Assembly: GCA_021325255.1 (NCBI GenBank)
Contig: JAJPHP010000064.1
Coordinates: 1 to 64,000 of the forward strand
From: Nitrososphaerota archaeon
Lineage (GTDB): Archaea > Thermoproteota > Nitrososphaeria > Nitrososphaerales > CADDZS01
Direction: 5' to 3'
Length of the DNA stretch: 64,000 bases
Position 1 is the stretch's first letter; every line of letters starts with the position of its first letter. The notes beneath the pieces were generated by a model. The model did not search any database, was not told the origin of the DNA, and saw only the letters and a program-made list of their open reading frames with translations. This document shows, piece after piece, positions 15,992 to 24,082 of the stretch. The translations under genes were made by a program, and so were the position numbers.

Positions 15992-18505
15992 TTAACCCGA
16001 CGTATCGCTTGCATTTGCAATCTCGGAAACTCGGTTTTGGAAATCTCGTAGAATCTGTGTCGCCGTTTGCGGGTTTGTGGACTCTGCAATTATTTCAAAG
16101 ACGGGCTCGTCCGAGCTAGGATTGATCAGTACCCAGCCACCGTCTACGAGCAACTTGATACCTTCGAGCGTCTCCACACGAGTTTCATTATAATCAGTAG
16201 CAAGCCTTCGCATGATCCTTCCACGTTCGTTCCACGGGACCATGACCGCCCCGCGTGCAAGTCTCGGCTGATAGATCTCCTTCTTGATCTTCGAAATTCT
16301 TCCTTCCGTTTGCGAGAGGAATTCGACAATCTTGGCGGAGGCGAGTAGCCCATCTGGAAAAGGCAGATCTTTGGAGACGATGAACTCTCCAGCGTCGTTG
16401 CCGGCAAACTGGGCGTCGCCTGAGCCGACAGCCTCCATCAAGGCGCGCGGTTCAGTCCTGAGTCTCTTTGTCTTTTCTCCTTTCTTCTCCGCAATTGATT
16501 CTATCAAGCCAGAAGAGCTGATGGGTACCGCAACCGTTCCACCCTTCAGCCTCAACATGATCTCTGCCATCAGTGCGAGAGATTCGTCACCGCTGAGCAC
16601 CGCCCCGGTCTCATCAACTATTCTGACAGTGTCGCCAGCTCCTCCTATCCTGAAACCAGCGATCGCATTTACCGCTGTTACGATGTCCCTCAAGTTCGAC
16701 TGACTGCTAGAAACCGAAATAGTCGTCGAGTAAGTGCCGCTGCCTGCGTTGAGACTGATCACTTCACAGCCCAGCTTCGAGAGGATTTGAGGTGCTGTGG
16801 TCGAAGAGGGACCCAGGGCGCAATCGACAACTATTCGAGGTCTGCTTAGCTGTATCGACTTTGAATCAACGTTTTGCAGCACTAGCTCCTCATAAGAATC
16901 GAAAACCATCGGAAGGTACAGTATGTCAGAGAGTTCATCGAAGGAGGATCTGTGTATCTCTTCCTTGAAGAGTATGTTCTCAATTTTTCTCTGATATTCT
17001 GAGCTGATGTTGTAGCCCTTTGAATCCAGGAACTGAAGAATGGAATAGTCTGGCTCTGCAGCGCTTGCACTAAAGTATACTCCGCCGTCCAGCTTGTTTG
17101 ATAAGGTGGCGAGACGGGTGACCGGGATTGGCATCGCCCTCAGGTTGAAAACCGTAGAGCCCGTTGACAAGAGTCCTGCTATGAAAGACCTCTTCAACAT
17201 CCTCGACGACCGGAGCGTGTCCCTCGCAACGACAATCTTCCCCTTGGATCCTGCGGCTGTCCCGAAGGCAGCCCCAAGCTTAGCCGTGGTCTCGGGAGTG
17301 ATCTCAATGTTTGATATCCCCGCGATTCCCCTGCTCCCGAAGATCTTCCTCTGCCAGGTCATCCCCCAGACAAGGTTGACTCGGACGGTCGCGCCACTTT
17401 CGATATTCTTGTCGGGCCAAATTCTCACGTTCTGGGATACTTCTGAGCCAGAGCCGAGCTGCGTACCATCACCGATGACAGCGCCCTCAAAAACTCTGGC
17501 GCGAGGTCGAAGGACAGTATTTTTACCCAGAACGCACCCCTTTGCTTCGGCCTCACGGCCCAGATACGAAAAGTCAAACGCGACTGAACGCGATATGACT
17601 GCTTCGGACTCAACTGTCACGTTCGAGCCGAGGCAAGTGTGGGGCCCGACCTTCGCGCCTTGAGCAATGACAGTTCTGCTGCCAATCACACAAGGACCAG
17701 TGATCTCTGCGCCAGAGTGGATTTCGGTGTCCTGTTCCACCCAAACATTTTCAGAAATCTTCTTCCCAGGGATCTCAACTTTCGTCTTGCCCCCCATGAT
17801 GTCGTAAAATGCAGATATGTACTGCGACGGGACTCCAACATCACACCAGTATCCTTCAAGTGCCTTTGCGTAGATCTGGTGACCTGCTTTCATCAATCTT
17901 GGAAAGAGCTCTTTTGAAAAGTCAAATGCCTTCTCGGTGTCAACGTACTTCAATGCCTCTGGTTCTATTATGTAGATGCCAGAATTCACCGTATCGCTGA
18001 AAACTTCTGACCAGCCGGGTTTTTCCAGAAACCGTGTCACCTTACCCTCGGCGTCCGTCAAAACCACGCCGTACTCGAGAGGATTTTCAACTCTGGCCAG
18101 ACCGATTGTAACTAGAGCCCCTTTCTTCTTGTGAAACGCTATCAATTGAGAAATATCGAAATCTGTCATCACGTCGCCGGAGATTACCATGAAACTATCG
18201 TCCAGTTCTTTCTCCAGTGCTTTTACTGATCCAGCTGTGCCGAGCGGTTTATCTTCGAAGGCGTAGTTGATCTTGATCCCAAGATCGACTCCGTCGCCAA
18301 AGGCCATCGTGATCTGATCTGCGAGGTAATGCAACGTGATGAAGGACTCTGCTATGCTGTGCTTCTTCAGCAGACGAAGCACGTGCCAGAGGATTGGCCT
18401 GTTCACAACCGGAACTAGTGGTTTTGGTCGGGTCGAAGTCAGAGGTCTTAGCCTCGAGCCCTCACCTCCAGCCATGACAATTGCTCTCAAAACGGAAGCT
18501 CCCAC
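15992..18505 (-). CDS. Sugar-1-phosphate nucleotidyltransferase fused to a degenerate phosphohexomutase domain
   Basis: 837-residue three-part protein. Residues 1 to about 235 are a nucleotidyltransferase (VMAGGEGSRLRPLT, the NTP/metal loop; VISGDVMTDFD), probably mannose-1-phosphate guanylyltransferase. Residues about 250-370 are a left-handed beta-helix with hexapeptide repeats. Residues about 390-837 follow the four-domain alpha-D-phosphohexomutase fold, but the active site is eroded. The catalytic TASHNP equivalent reads SASAAEP (Ser481 kept, His and Asn lost), the Mg loop DGDGDR reads GGAGDTVR around residues 620-628, and the sugar loop reads GNDAGE. A mutase activity is therefore unlikely; the domain may be regulatory. 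Fusions of this architecture are known in actinobacteria and archaea. Upstream on the same strand is PGI/PMI, which would make mannose 6-phosphate. Confidence 0.9.
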   Translation of the reverse strand: MGASVLRAIVMAGGEGSRLRPLTSTRPKPLVPVVNRPILWHVLRLLKKHSIAESFITLHYLADQITMAFGDGVDLGIKINYAFEDKPLGTAGSVKALEKELDDSFMVISGDVMTDFDISQLIAFHKKKGALVTIGLARVENPLEYGVVLTDAEGKVTRFLEKPGWSEVFSDTVNSGIYIIEPEALKYVDTEKAFDFSKELFPRLMKAGHQIYAKALEGYWCDVGVPSQYISAFYDIMGGKTKVEIPGKKISENVWVEQDTEIHSGAEITGPCVIGSRTVIAQGAKVGPHTCLGSNVTVESEAVISRSVAFDFSYLGREAEAKGCVLGKNTVLRPRARVFEGAVIGDGTQLGSGSEVSQNVRIWPDKNIESGATVRVNLVWGMTWQRKIFGSRGIAGISNIEITPETTAKLGAAFGTAAGSKGKIVVARDTLRSSRMLKRSFIAGLLSTGSTVFNLRAMPIPVTRLATLSNKLDGGVYFSASAAEPDYSILQFLDSKGYNISSEYQRKIENILFKEEIHRSSFDELSDILYLPMVFDSYEELVLQNVDSKSIQLSRPRIVVDCALGPSSTTAPQILSKLGCEVISLNAGSGTYSTTISVSSSQSNLRDIVTAVNAIAGFRIGGAGDTVRIVDETGAVLSGDESLALMAEIMLRLKGGTVAVPISSSGLIESIAEKKGEKTKRLRTEPRALMEAVGSGDAQFAGNDAGEFIVSKDLPFPDGLLASAKIVEFLSQTEGRISKIKKEIYQPRLARGAVMVPWNERGRIMRRLATDYNETRVETLEGIKLLVDGGWVLINPSSDEPVFEIIAESTNPQTATQILRDFQNRVSEIANASDTSG

Positions 18506-18587
18506 TCTCCCCCTATAGCGGCCCTTCTCTCTAAGAAAGGTATGAACTACTGAATATGAGTTATGTTTTTTCTCTCGCTCATCAATT

Positions 18588-19862
18588 TCATTTGAATCTG
18601 TGCAGGTAGTCCAGCCTGTTCTTGAGCTCGGCCTTTAGGAAACCTATCGAGTCAGTCTTTATTGGATCGACACGCCTCAGGATGGCCGTGTAGTAGGTAG
18701 AGTAATCAAGTGAATAAAGCATCGACATGACTCGCGCGAGGTAGGAGCTACCTGAATAGGCTGCATAGATAGGGGTCACTCCAGTGCCTCGAATAACGTC
18801 CTCGACAATTTCAAATCGCGTCTTTATTTCTACGGGGTCGTCTTCAAGTCTCAGCAAAACCGGCAAAGCGTTGTTAATTCCATTATTTCGTTTGGCATTC
18901 TTACTCTTGGTGCCATGGGGGATTCCGCGGGCAATTAAAGGAGAGTTGACTGTCGTCGAAGCAGCGCTCGAATCCCATCCGACAATGTCATTATGGCAGA
19001 GCTCGGGTATTTGACCGTCAAAGCCGTGAAGCTTTGCATTTTCGTTCAGAGACTGTCGAAAGCGCATTCCAACAGCCCTCGTCCTCCTGCTGGAGTAGAT
19101 AAGGGGGGTGATGGGAATTCCCAATCTGGAAGTTTTTGACATTTGATTTGCAAGTTCCAGAACTTTGTTTTTGGCTCCAGATTCCAAGTTCTGGCAGCCC
19201 TGCTTCATAGTTGAAAGGGAGTGGAATGATTCTTGCACGTCCGCGTCGCTCAGGCGAACAATGCCGCTTGATATGAAAAATTTCAAAACAGGGTAGAAAA
19301 GTGCTGGAAGAGACGATCTCGGGACCTTGAGCGCGCCAGTCTTTGTAAAGACAAATTCGGCGTGTCTTTGACAGAATTTTTCCAACTCTCCACCCGAGCC
19401 GAAGGCGAATCCTTTCAACCCAGCTCTAGCCGATTCGTTTAGGACAGAAAGCGTTTCTTCAGTGTTGCCGCTGCAGCTGACTCCGACGACAAGAGTTTCC
19501 TTGCGAACAGCATCATTCTTCATCCATGAAGGGAGATGGTAGTTCTTGAGTACAATCACTTGTGTTCTAGAGTCGGCCTCTTCGCAAATGTCCGCGATTA
19601 GTTCTCCAACGATACCAGACCCGCCCATGCCTGTAACTATTATCGTGGATAGGGTAGATGGATCGAGCCCATTGGTGTGAGGGATATCTGACAACCGCCA
19701 TGCCTCTCTTGCAAGCTCCGGCCAGCGGGCAAAGTCGGAGCCTAGGTCCGAGGGATCCACCTGCCTAACGAGTTTCGAAAACGCAGCAGGTGAAAGTCTA
19801 CTCATATCTTCCTCCTTGATTCCTACCGAAGCTCTACTCCGCCGGTTTGCCTTACCTTTCAT
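18588..19862 (-). CDS. Bifunctional phosphoglucose/phosphomannose isomerase
   Basis: Archaeal-type PGI/PMI of the SIS family, interconverting fructose 6-phosphate with glucose 6-phosphate and mannose 6-phosphate. The first SIS domain shows GMGGSGIVGEL and SCSGNTEETL. The second carries SLNENAKLHGFDG and ELCHNDIVGW with the catalytic Glu and His expected in the family. At 424 residues it is longer than the usual about 300-340; the extra length is an N-terminal polar stretch of about 20 and a Ser/Asn-rich insertion around residues 285-330. An internal ATG at residue 20 (MSRLSPAAF) could be the true start. It lies 82 bases upstream of the ManC-like fusion, fitting a route fructose-6-P to GDP-mannose. 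Confidence 0.9.
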   Translation of the reverse strand: MKGKANRRSRASVGIKEEDMSRLSPAAFSKLVRQVDPSDLGSDFARWPELAREAWRLSDIPHTNGLDPSTLSTIIVTGMGGSGIVGELIADICEEADSRTQVIVLKNYHLPSWMKNDAVRKETLVVGVSCSGNTEETLSVLNESARAGLKGFAFGSGGELEKFCQRHAEFVFTKTGALKVPRSSLPALFYPVLKFFISSGIVRLSDADVQESFHSLSTMKQGCQNLESGAKNKVLELANQMSKTSRLGIPITPLIYSSRRTRAVGMRFRQSLNENAKLHGFDGQIPELCHNDIVGWDSSAASTTVNSPLIARGIPHGTKSKNAKRNNGINNALPVLLRLEDDPVEIKTRFEIVEDVIRGTGVTPIYAAYSGSSYLARVMSMLYSLDYSTYYTAILRRVDPIKTDSIGFLKAELKNRLDYLHRFK

Positions 19863-20015
19863 ACTACTCTCTTATCACGCGGTCCACTTTAAGATTCAGC
19901 ATTTCAATGATCAAGCTTAGAGTCTGTGCAGAAAAATTATCGACTGCCTTTCATTCTTTTCCGTCGGCCACTCTCCAAGGGGAGAGAGCCCTGTAATTTC
20001 TTCTTCTTGAACGTT

Positions 20016-21386
20016 TCAGGAGAGCTCGAACCTTCCGCTCTGGACCTTGGCTGCCTCTCTTTCACTCGTGGTCATTTCAAAGAGCGCCTTGAGTAGATTC
20101 AATCTCTCCTCACTCATTGCAATATTCCTCCTTGACATCATTCTGCGCTGTGTTTCAATCGCGCTTTCGAGATAGATCTCTTTACTTACTGCGCCTGATG
20201 ATTTTGCAAAAATTGTGAAGGAGGGTACATCTTCAACCACGGTTCCGAATAAGTGTGAAGATACTCCAATCTTCTTGCCAGAATAGATGATTGTCCCGAC
20301 GGCGCTCTTTACCATATCACCAATGAAGACACCAACCTTTATTGATCCGCTGTCGAGTGATTCTGTTCCTACAGTCACGCGCACCTTTCCATACGTGTTT
20401 TTCAAATCAGAGTTTGTTGTCAATGCGCCAAGATTGACCCAGCTGCCTATAACAGAGTGACCAACGAAACCATCATGATTCTTGTTTGAGTAATCAAAAA
20501 AAATTGATTCCTCGATCTCGCCTGAGATCCTACATCCCGCACCTATAGCGGTGCCTTCACGTATCTTTGCTGACTTTACAATGGAATCTTTCCCGATGTA
20601 GCATGGGCCACTGATGTGAGAGAAACTTTGAATCTGCACACCGTCCTCAATGATTACGGGTCCCCCTCGGGAATCTAGTGTTACGTATCTCTCAATTTCA
20701 GCCCCTTCAGAGATCGCAACTTTGTCTCCAAGTAGCTCATAATCGGCGGTCGTGTTCTTGGTGTTTGAACTAGAGACTCTAAACTTTCGGTCGGATCGTC
20801 GGTCAGACGCTTTCTTTCGGAAATCCCTTCCCCATTCGAGGGAGGAGTCTGGGGGTGCGCGCTCGGCTTCGTAATCAGACGCAATTGCAAACGAATTTTC
20901 TTCAAACAGCTGCCAAGGAAAATAAAGAAGAGCAGCGCGCTGTGTGTCAGAACTCCTTTGCCTGACTTTTGAGTTTGGTACCTGACCTTGGTTTAGGCGT
21001 GCCAGGGCACGGGAGTCAAGTGCATCGAGTCTTGCAAAGACTGGGAGTTTAGTCTTTGGGTCGTGTACGCTGGAGTTATAAGGGCAATTCGCGGCTTCGC
21101 CGGCAAAATCATACCTGCTAGAAAGTAACGCGTTCACGGCAAGGCACTCTTCGCTTATCTCGTCATTGACTCGAAGGCCGGGGTGTTCTTCCCTAGTGAT
21201 CTGTTCGAGATACTTCGGAACTACGACGTCTGTGACCTTCGCGCCTAGGCTTCTCTCGATGCGCTGAATCTTCGTACAAGATCCAAGGAGGAAGTCAAAT
21301 GTCGGCCTGGTAAGAGAGAGAGGTCGAAAATTTTCCCTCAGGCTTGATTCAAACACTACAATCCTAATATCTTCAAGGGATTTCAA
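20016..21386 (-). CDS. GlmU-like sugar-phosphate nucleotidyltransferase/acyltransferase with beta-helix domain
   Basis: 456 residues. The N-terminus (VVFESSLRENFRPLSLTRP) matches the alternative GlmU family whose nucleotidyltransferase domain lacks the classical GXGTRM loop. A charged, probably disordered linker (about residues 150-225) follows, with many Arg/Ser/Asp. The C-terminal half is a left-handed beta-helix of hexapeptide repeats (VIIEDGVQI, CYIGKDSIV, VGHSVIGSWVNLGALT), which resembles the acetyltransferase/lipid A-type fold. Likely role: UDP-GlcNAc or other NDP-sugar synthesis. It overlaps the upstream nucleotidyltransferase by four bases (ATGA), so the two are translationally coupled and may form a split two-component enzyme. 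Confidence 0.83.
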   Translation of the reverse strand: MKSLEDIRIVVFESSLRENFRPLSLTRPTFDFLLGSCTKIQRIERSLGAKVTDVVVPKYLEQITREEHPGLRVNDEISEECLAVNALLSSRYDFAGEAANCPYNSSVHDPKTKLPVFARLDALDSRALARLNQGQVPNSKVRQRSSDTQRAALLYFPWQLFEENSFAIASDYEAERAPPDSSLEWGRDFRKKASDRRSDRKFRVSSSNTKNTTADYELLGDKVAISEGAEIERYVTLDSRGGPVIIEDGVQIQSFSHISGPCYIGKDSIVKSAKIREGTAIGAGCRISGEIEESIFFDYSNKNHDGFVGHSVIGSWVNLGALTTNSDLKNTYGKVRVTVGTESLDSGSIKVGVFIGDMVKSAVGTIIYSGKKIGVSSHLFGTVVEDVPSFTIFAKSSGAVSKEIYLESAIETQRRMMSRRNIAMSEERLNLLKALFEMTTSEREAAKVQSGRFELS

Positions 21387-22105
21387 AGGACCTTTCCCAT
21401 TTTCTGTAAGAAAATATCATAGACCCTCCGATAGGATCTCTCGTCCCCAATGTCCATGAATTCCTGCCCTTCAATGACATAGGACGAGACGTTCTCGCCT
21501 GCCTTCATCATGTCCCGGACAACACTGTCAAAGCCATACATCCTGCCTTTTGGAATGTACTTGAAGATGGTCGGCTCCGAGACGTAGCAGCCAACGTTTA
21601 TCAAACCCCCTATCTCAGGCTTTTCCTTCCAAGAGAGAACCCTGCCATCCTTATCTCTCTCTATAAGACCATATGGAAGTTTTGCATCGTAATGCATGAG
21701 TCCCATCGTCAGCGTGGCTTTTGACCTTTTGTGGAACTCTAGCATTTTGTTGATTTGGAAGTCAAAAACGGAATCGCCATAAAGCAGAAAGAAAGTTGAC
21801 TTCACCTTGTCTTTGACATTGAGGAGTTGTCCACTGATTCCCATTGGTGACGGCGACCTAACGAAGCTGATCTTCACGCCAAGCTCAGTGCCGTCCCCCA
21901 AGTACGACTCGATCATCTTCCTAAGATAGCTTACTGAAACTACGAATTCTTTCACACCGTGCTTCTTGAGCCACAGGATCAAGTGCTCAATCAGAGGTTT
22001 GTCCCCCAGAGGCAAGAGAGGCTTTGGAACGAAGAACGTGTAGGGCTGAAGCCTTGTCCCCATGCCGCCCGCCAATATCACGGCTTTCGGTGCAGTAGTT
22101 TGCAT
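21383..22105 (-). CDS. NDP-sugar pyrophosphorylase (nucleotidyltransferase)
   Basis: 240-residue single-domain sugar-1-phosphate nucleotidyltransferase. It opens with AVILAGGMGTRLQPYT, the NTP-binding glycine loop, followed by PKPLLPLGDKP. LLYGDSVFDF holds a metal-binding Asp, and KEKPEIGGLINVG is the sugar-binding part. There is no C-terminal beta-helix, but the coupled downstream gene (4-base ATGA overlap) is mostly beta-helix, so the pair together resembles a full GlmU/RmlA-like enzyme. Sugar and base specificity are not readable. Confidence 0.9.
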   Translation of the reverse strand: MQTTAPKAVILAGGMGTRLQPYTFFVPKPLLPLGDKPLIEHLILWLKKHGVKEFVVSVSYLRKMIESYLGDGTELGVKISFVRSPSPMGISGQLLNVKDKVKSTFFLLYGDSVFDFQINKMLEFHKRSKATLTMGLMHYDAKLPYGLIERDKDGRVLSWKEKPEIGGLINVGCYVSEPTIFKYIPKGRMYGFDSVVRDMMKAGENVSSYVIEGQEFMDIGDERSYRRVYDIFLQKMGKVL

Positions 22106-22152
22106 TTGTGCAGCTTTGCTTGAGAACTACATTGCTGTTATGGTTAATATAT

Positions 22153-22869
22153 TTACGGAATATTTTGCAGATCAGGAGCCGGCCCCTCGCTTGTCACCGC
22201 GCGAAAAGCGGAAACTTTCTCCTTCAGTTCTTCGACATGTTCTCCGTAAACTAAGCTTGAAACTAGCAGTCCTCTGCAACCATTTTTCATCAGGAAAGGA
22301 ATGTCCTTTGGTCGGATGGATCTCTGCGTGGGCATGAGAACCGGCTTTGAAGAGAGTTTTGCAATGAGTCCGACCGTCGTAACATCAAAAACGGTAAGGG
22401 GCATCCCAATGCCACTCGCAGGGGCGAGTGCAGCAACAATGGCGGAAGTCCCTTCAAGTTCAGAGAGGGATCTAATCTGCTCGAATACATATCCCGGCCC
22501 TATCGAAACGACTTTTGAGATCCTAGAGTCTTCCCAGATGAAAGTGGGAAGGTGGTGAGCGTACATGTTGACAAATGAAAATCCTAGATTCACTATTGCT
22601 TCCCAGTCATCCTCGAGGAGTATCCTGCTCTCACCAATTGATAGACCCGCAGGAATCTTGAGAACGCTTAGTGCCTGTTTGATGGACTCTTCCTCGATTT
22701 CGATTCCGCCGAACCTGCCGCCGTGAGGAGAATCTTGGTTTAAGTGCAACATAACGCCGTCTGCGCCAGCTTCTTCGCCCGCCGCAGCAAATTGATCCGA
22801 GTTGAGATGCAAATCACAGAAAATGAGAAAACTGTCAGAGGTGGCAAAGATGTTCCCGCTGGTTCCCAA
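22153..22869 (-). CDS. Predicted TIM-barrel protein of unknown function
   Basis: 238 residues. I do not recognise a specific family. The alternating pattern of short hydrophobic strands and helices (FLIFCDLHLN, ADGVMLHLN, IPAGLSIGES, FSFVNMYAHHL, KVVSIGPGYV, SAIVAALAPASGIGMPL, KPVLMPTQRSI, CRGLLVSSLVYG) is typical of a (beta/alpha)8 barrel. SPHGGRFGG and TQRSIRPKD look like phosphate-binding loops. It is an isolated gene between the nucleotidyltransferase and heme O synthase on the same strand, and may be co-transcribed with either. Confidence 0.65.
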   Translation of the reverse strand: MGTSGNIFATSDSFLIFCDLHLNSDQFAAAGEEAGADGVMLHLNQDSPHGGRFGGIEIEEESIKQALSVLKIPAGLSIGESRILLEDDWEAIVNLGFSFVNMYAHHLPTFIWEDSRISKVVSIGPGYVFEQIRSLSELEGTSAIVAALAPASGIGMPLTVFDVTTVGLIAKLSSKPVLMPTQRSIRPKDIPFLMKNGCRGLLVSSLVYGEHVEELKEKVSAFRAVTSEGPAPDLQNIP

Positions 22870-22933
22870 CTGGACGGTGCGCTACCAAAGACTAGCCTTA
22901 CCTAGCAAGCACTTAAACTGATTCATTGAGCTG

Positions 22934-23839
22934 CTACCGCGAGAAGATGAGTACGTCAAGCACTATTCCGATAAAAATGAAGAAGAGATAGGGACTCGAA
23001 ATTTTGAAAACGGTCCACGCCCTCTCCGCCGATGGCTTTGAGATCATCCAGACGTTCAATGCTAGCATAAGCGCTCCAAGTACTGAAGCAAATCCGAGGT
23101 AGATCGAGTGAAGGTCGAGCTGAGGTAAGATCACTGGAAGGAGGCTGTATCCGATCATGAGAATGGTGGTTCCTCCTATGACCTGCACAGAGCGTCTTTC
23201 GGACATTATCACCGGAAGCATTGGGATTTGTGCAGCGGTATAGTCCTCTCTAAATCTGATTGAAAGCGACCAGATGTGTTCAGGTATCCAGAAGAAGACT
23301 AGAAAGCCCATGAAGATAGCGGACTCAAAGGATATGACGGGCTTTGGCGTCGCAAAGTACCCGACTAGGACTGGCATGACTCCCGAGAAGCCCCCTAGAA
23401 GAATATTGAGCCAACTTCTCCTCTTGAGGAGGAATGAGTATACCATAGTGTAATCCATGAAACCTGTTAGCATCGCAAGCGCGCTTAGAGGGCTCAAGAC
23501 AAAATAGGAAATGGCAAGGCTGGCTATGAGGAGGACAACGCCGTATGCTGCCGCATTTCTTGGAGAAATTCTACCTGTAGGTATGGGACGTCTCTTCGTC
23601 CTCTTCATCACCGCATCAATGTCTCTGTCGAAGTAGCTCCCCACCGTGTTGGCCGCGGCAGACCCGAGCCAAACCGAAACGGTGACAGCTAAGAGCGTTA
23701 GGACATTTGTGTGCAGTCCGGCAGATGCGATGTAGGAAGCCGCACCAGTGAAAACGAGTAGCGAGATGACATTCGGCTTTGTGACGTAGTAGTAATCCCG
23801 GATCTTTTGCCCGGCCGATTCTGAACTCTGTTGTTGCAT
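22934..23839 (-). CDS. ctaB: Protoheme IX farnesyltransferase (heme O synthase)
   Basis: Integral membrane prenyltransferase of the UbiA family (301 residues, about nine hydrophobic segments) that adds a farnesyl group to heme B for haem-copper oxidases. The two Asp-rich regions of CtaB are visible: NTVGSYFDRDIDAVMKRT with RPIPTGRI, and the specific WIPEHIWSLSIRF loop, which separates it from menaquinone and lipid UbiA enzymes. Cytochrome oxidase genes themselves are not in the window. Its presence is the strongest sign here that the organism can respire oxygen. Confidence 0.93.
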   Translation of the reverse strand: MQQQSSESAGQKIRDYYYVTKPNVISLLVFTGAASYIASAGLHTNVLTLLAVTVSVWLGSAAANTVGSYFDRDIDAVMKRTKRRPIPTGRISPRNAAAYGVVLLIASLAISYFVLSPLSALAMLTGFMDYTMVYSFLLKRRSWLNILLGGFSGVMPVLVGYFATPKPVISFESAIFMGFLVFFWIPEHIWSLSIRFREDYTAAQIPMLPVIMSERRSVQVIGGTTILMIGYSLLPVILPQLDLHSIYLGFASVLGALMLALNVWMISKPSAERAWTVFKISSPYLFFIFIGIVLDVLIFSR

Positions 23840-24082
23840 CAGAGAGTTATGGCACGCCTTTCGTTTCTCTTACTGTTTATTCGAACTTGATTGCTAGGTG
23901 GTCTGAGCCGAAGCGATGATTTGAGCAACGGCGCGCACAATAGTGGAAAAGGGGGGCAAATTTCTCAACTCGCAAGATGATGCGTGTGCAGTTTGTTTGA
24001 GGCACTTTGGCACGGAGAGGGTGCTAGAGGAGAGGGATCTTAACTTCTATTCGTCAATCAAATTGGCTTTCCTGAATCGGCG

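Noticed and set aside
17094..17663. 189-codon plus-strand frame opposite the ManC-type fusion
   Set aside because: It is the shadow of a coding region with biased third positions; no motif.
23905..23990. CTGA and TGATG-like words in the gap downstream of the amidohydrolase
   Set aside because: Order and spacing do not fit a C/D box RNA (C, D', C', D), and the C-like boxes are imperfect.
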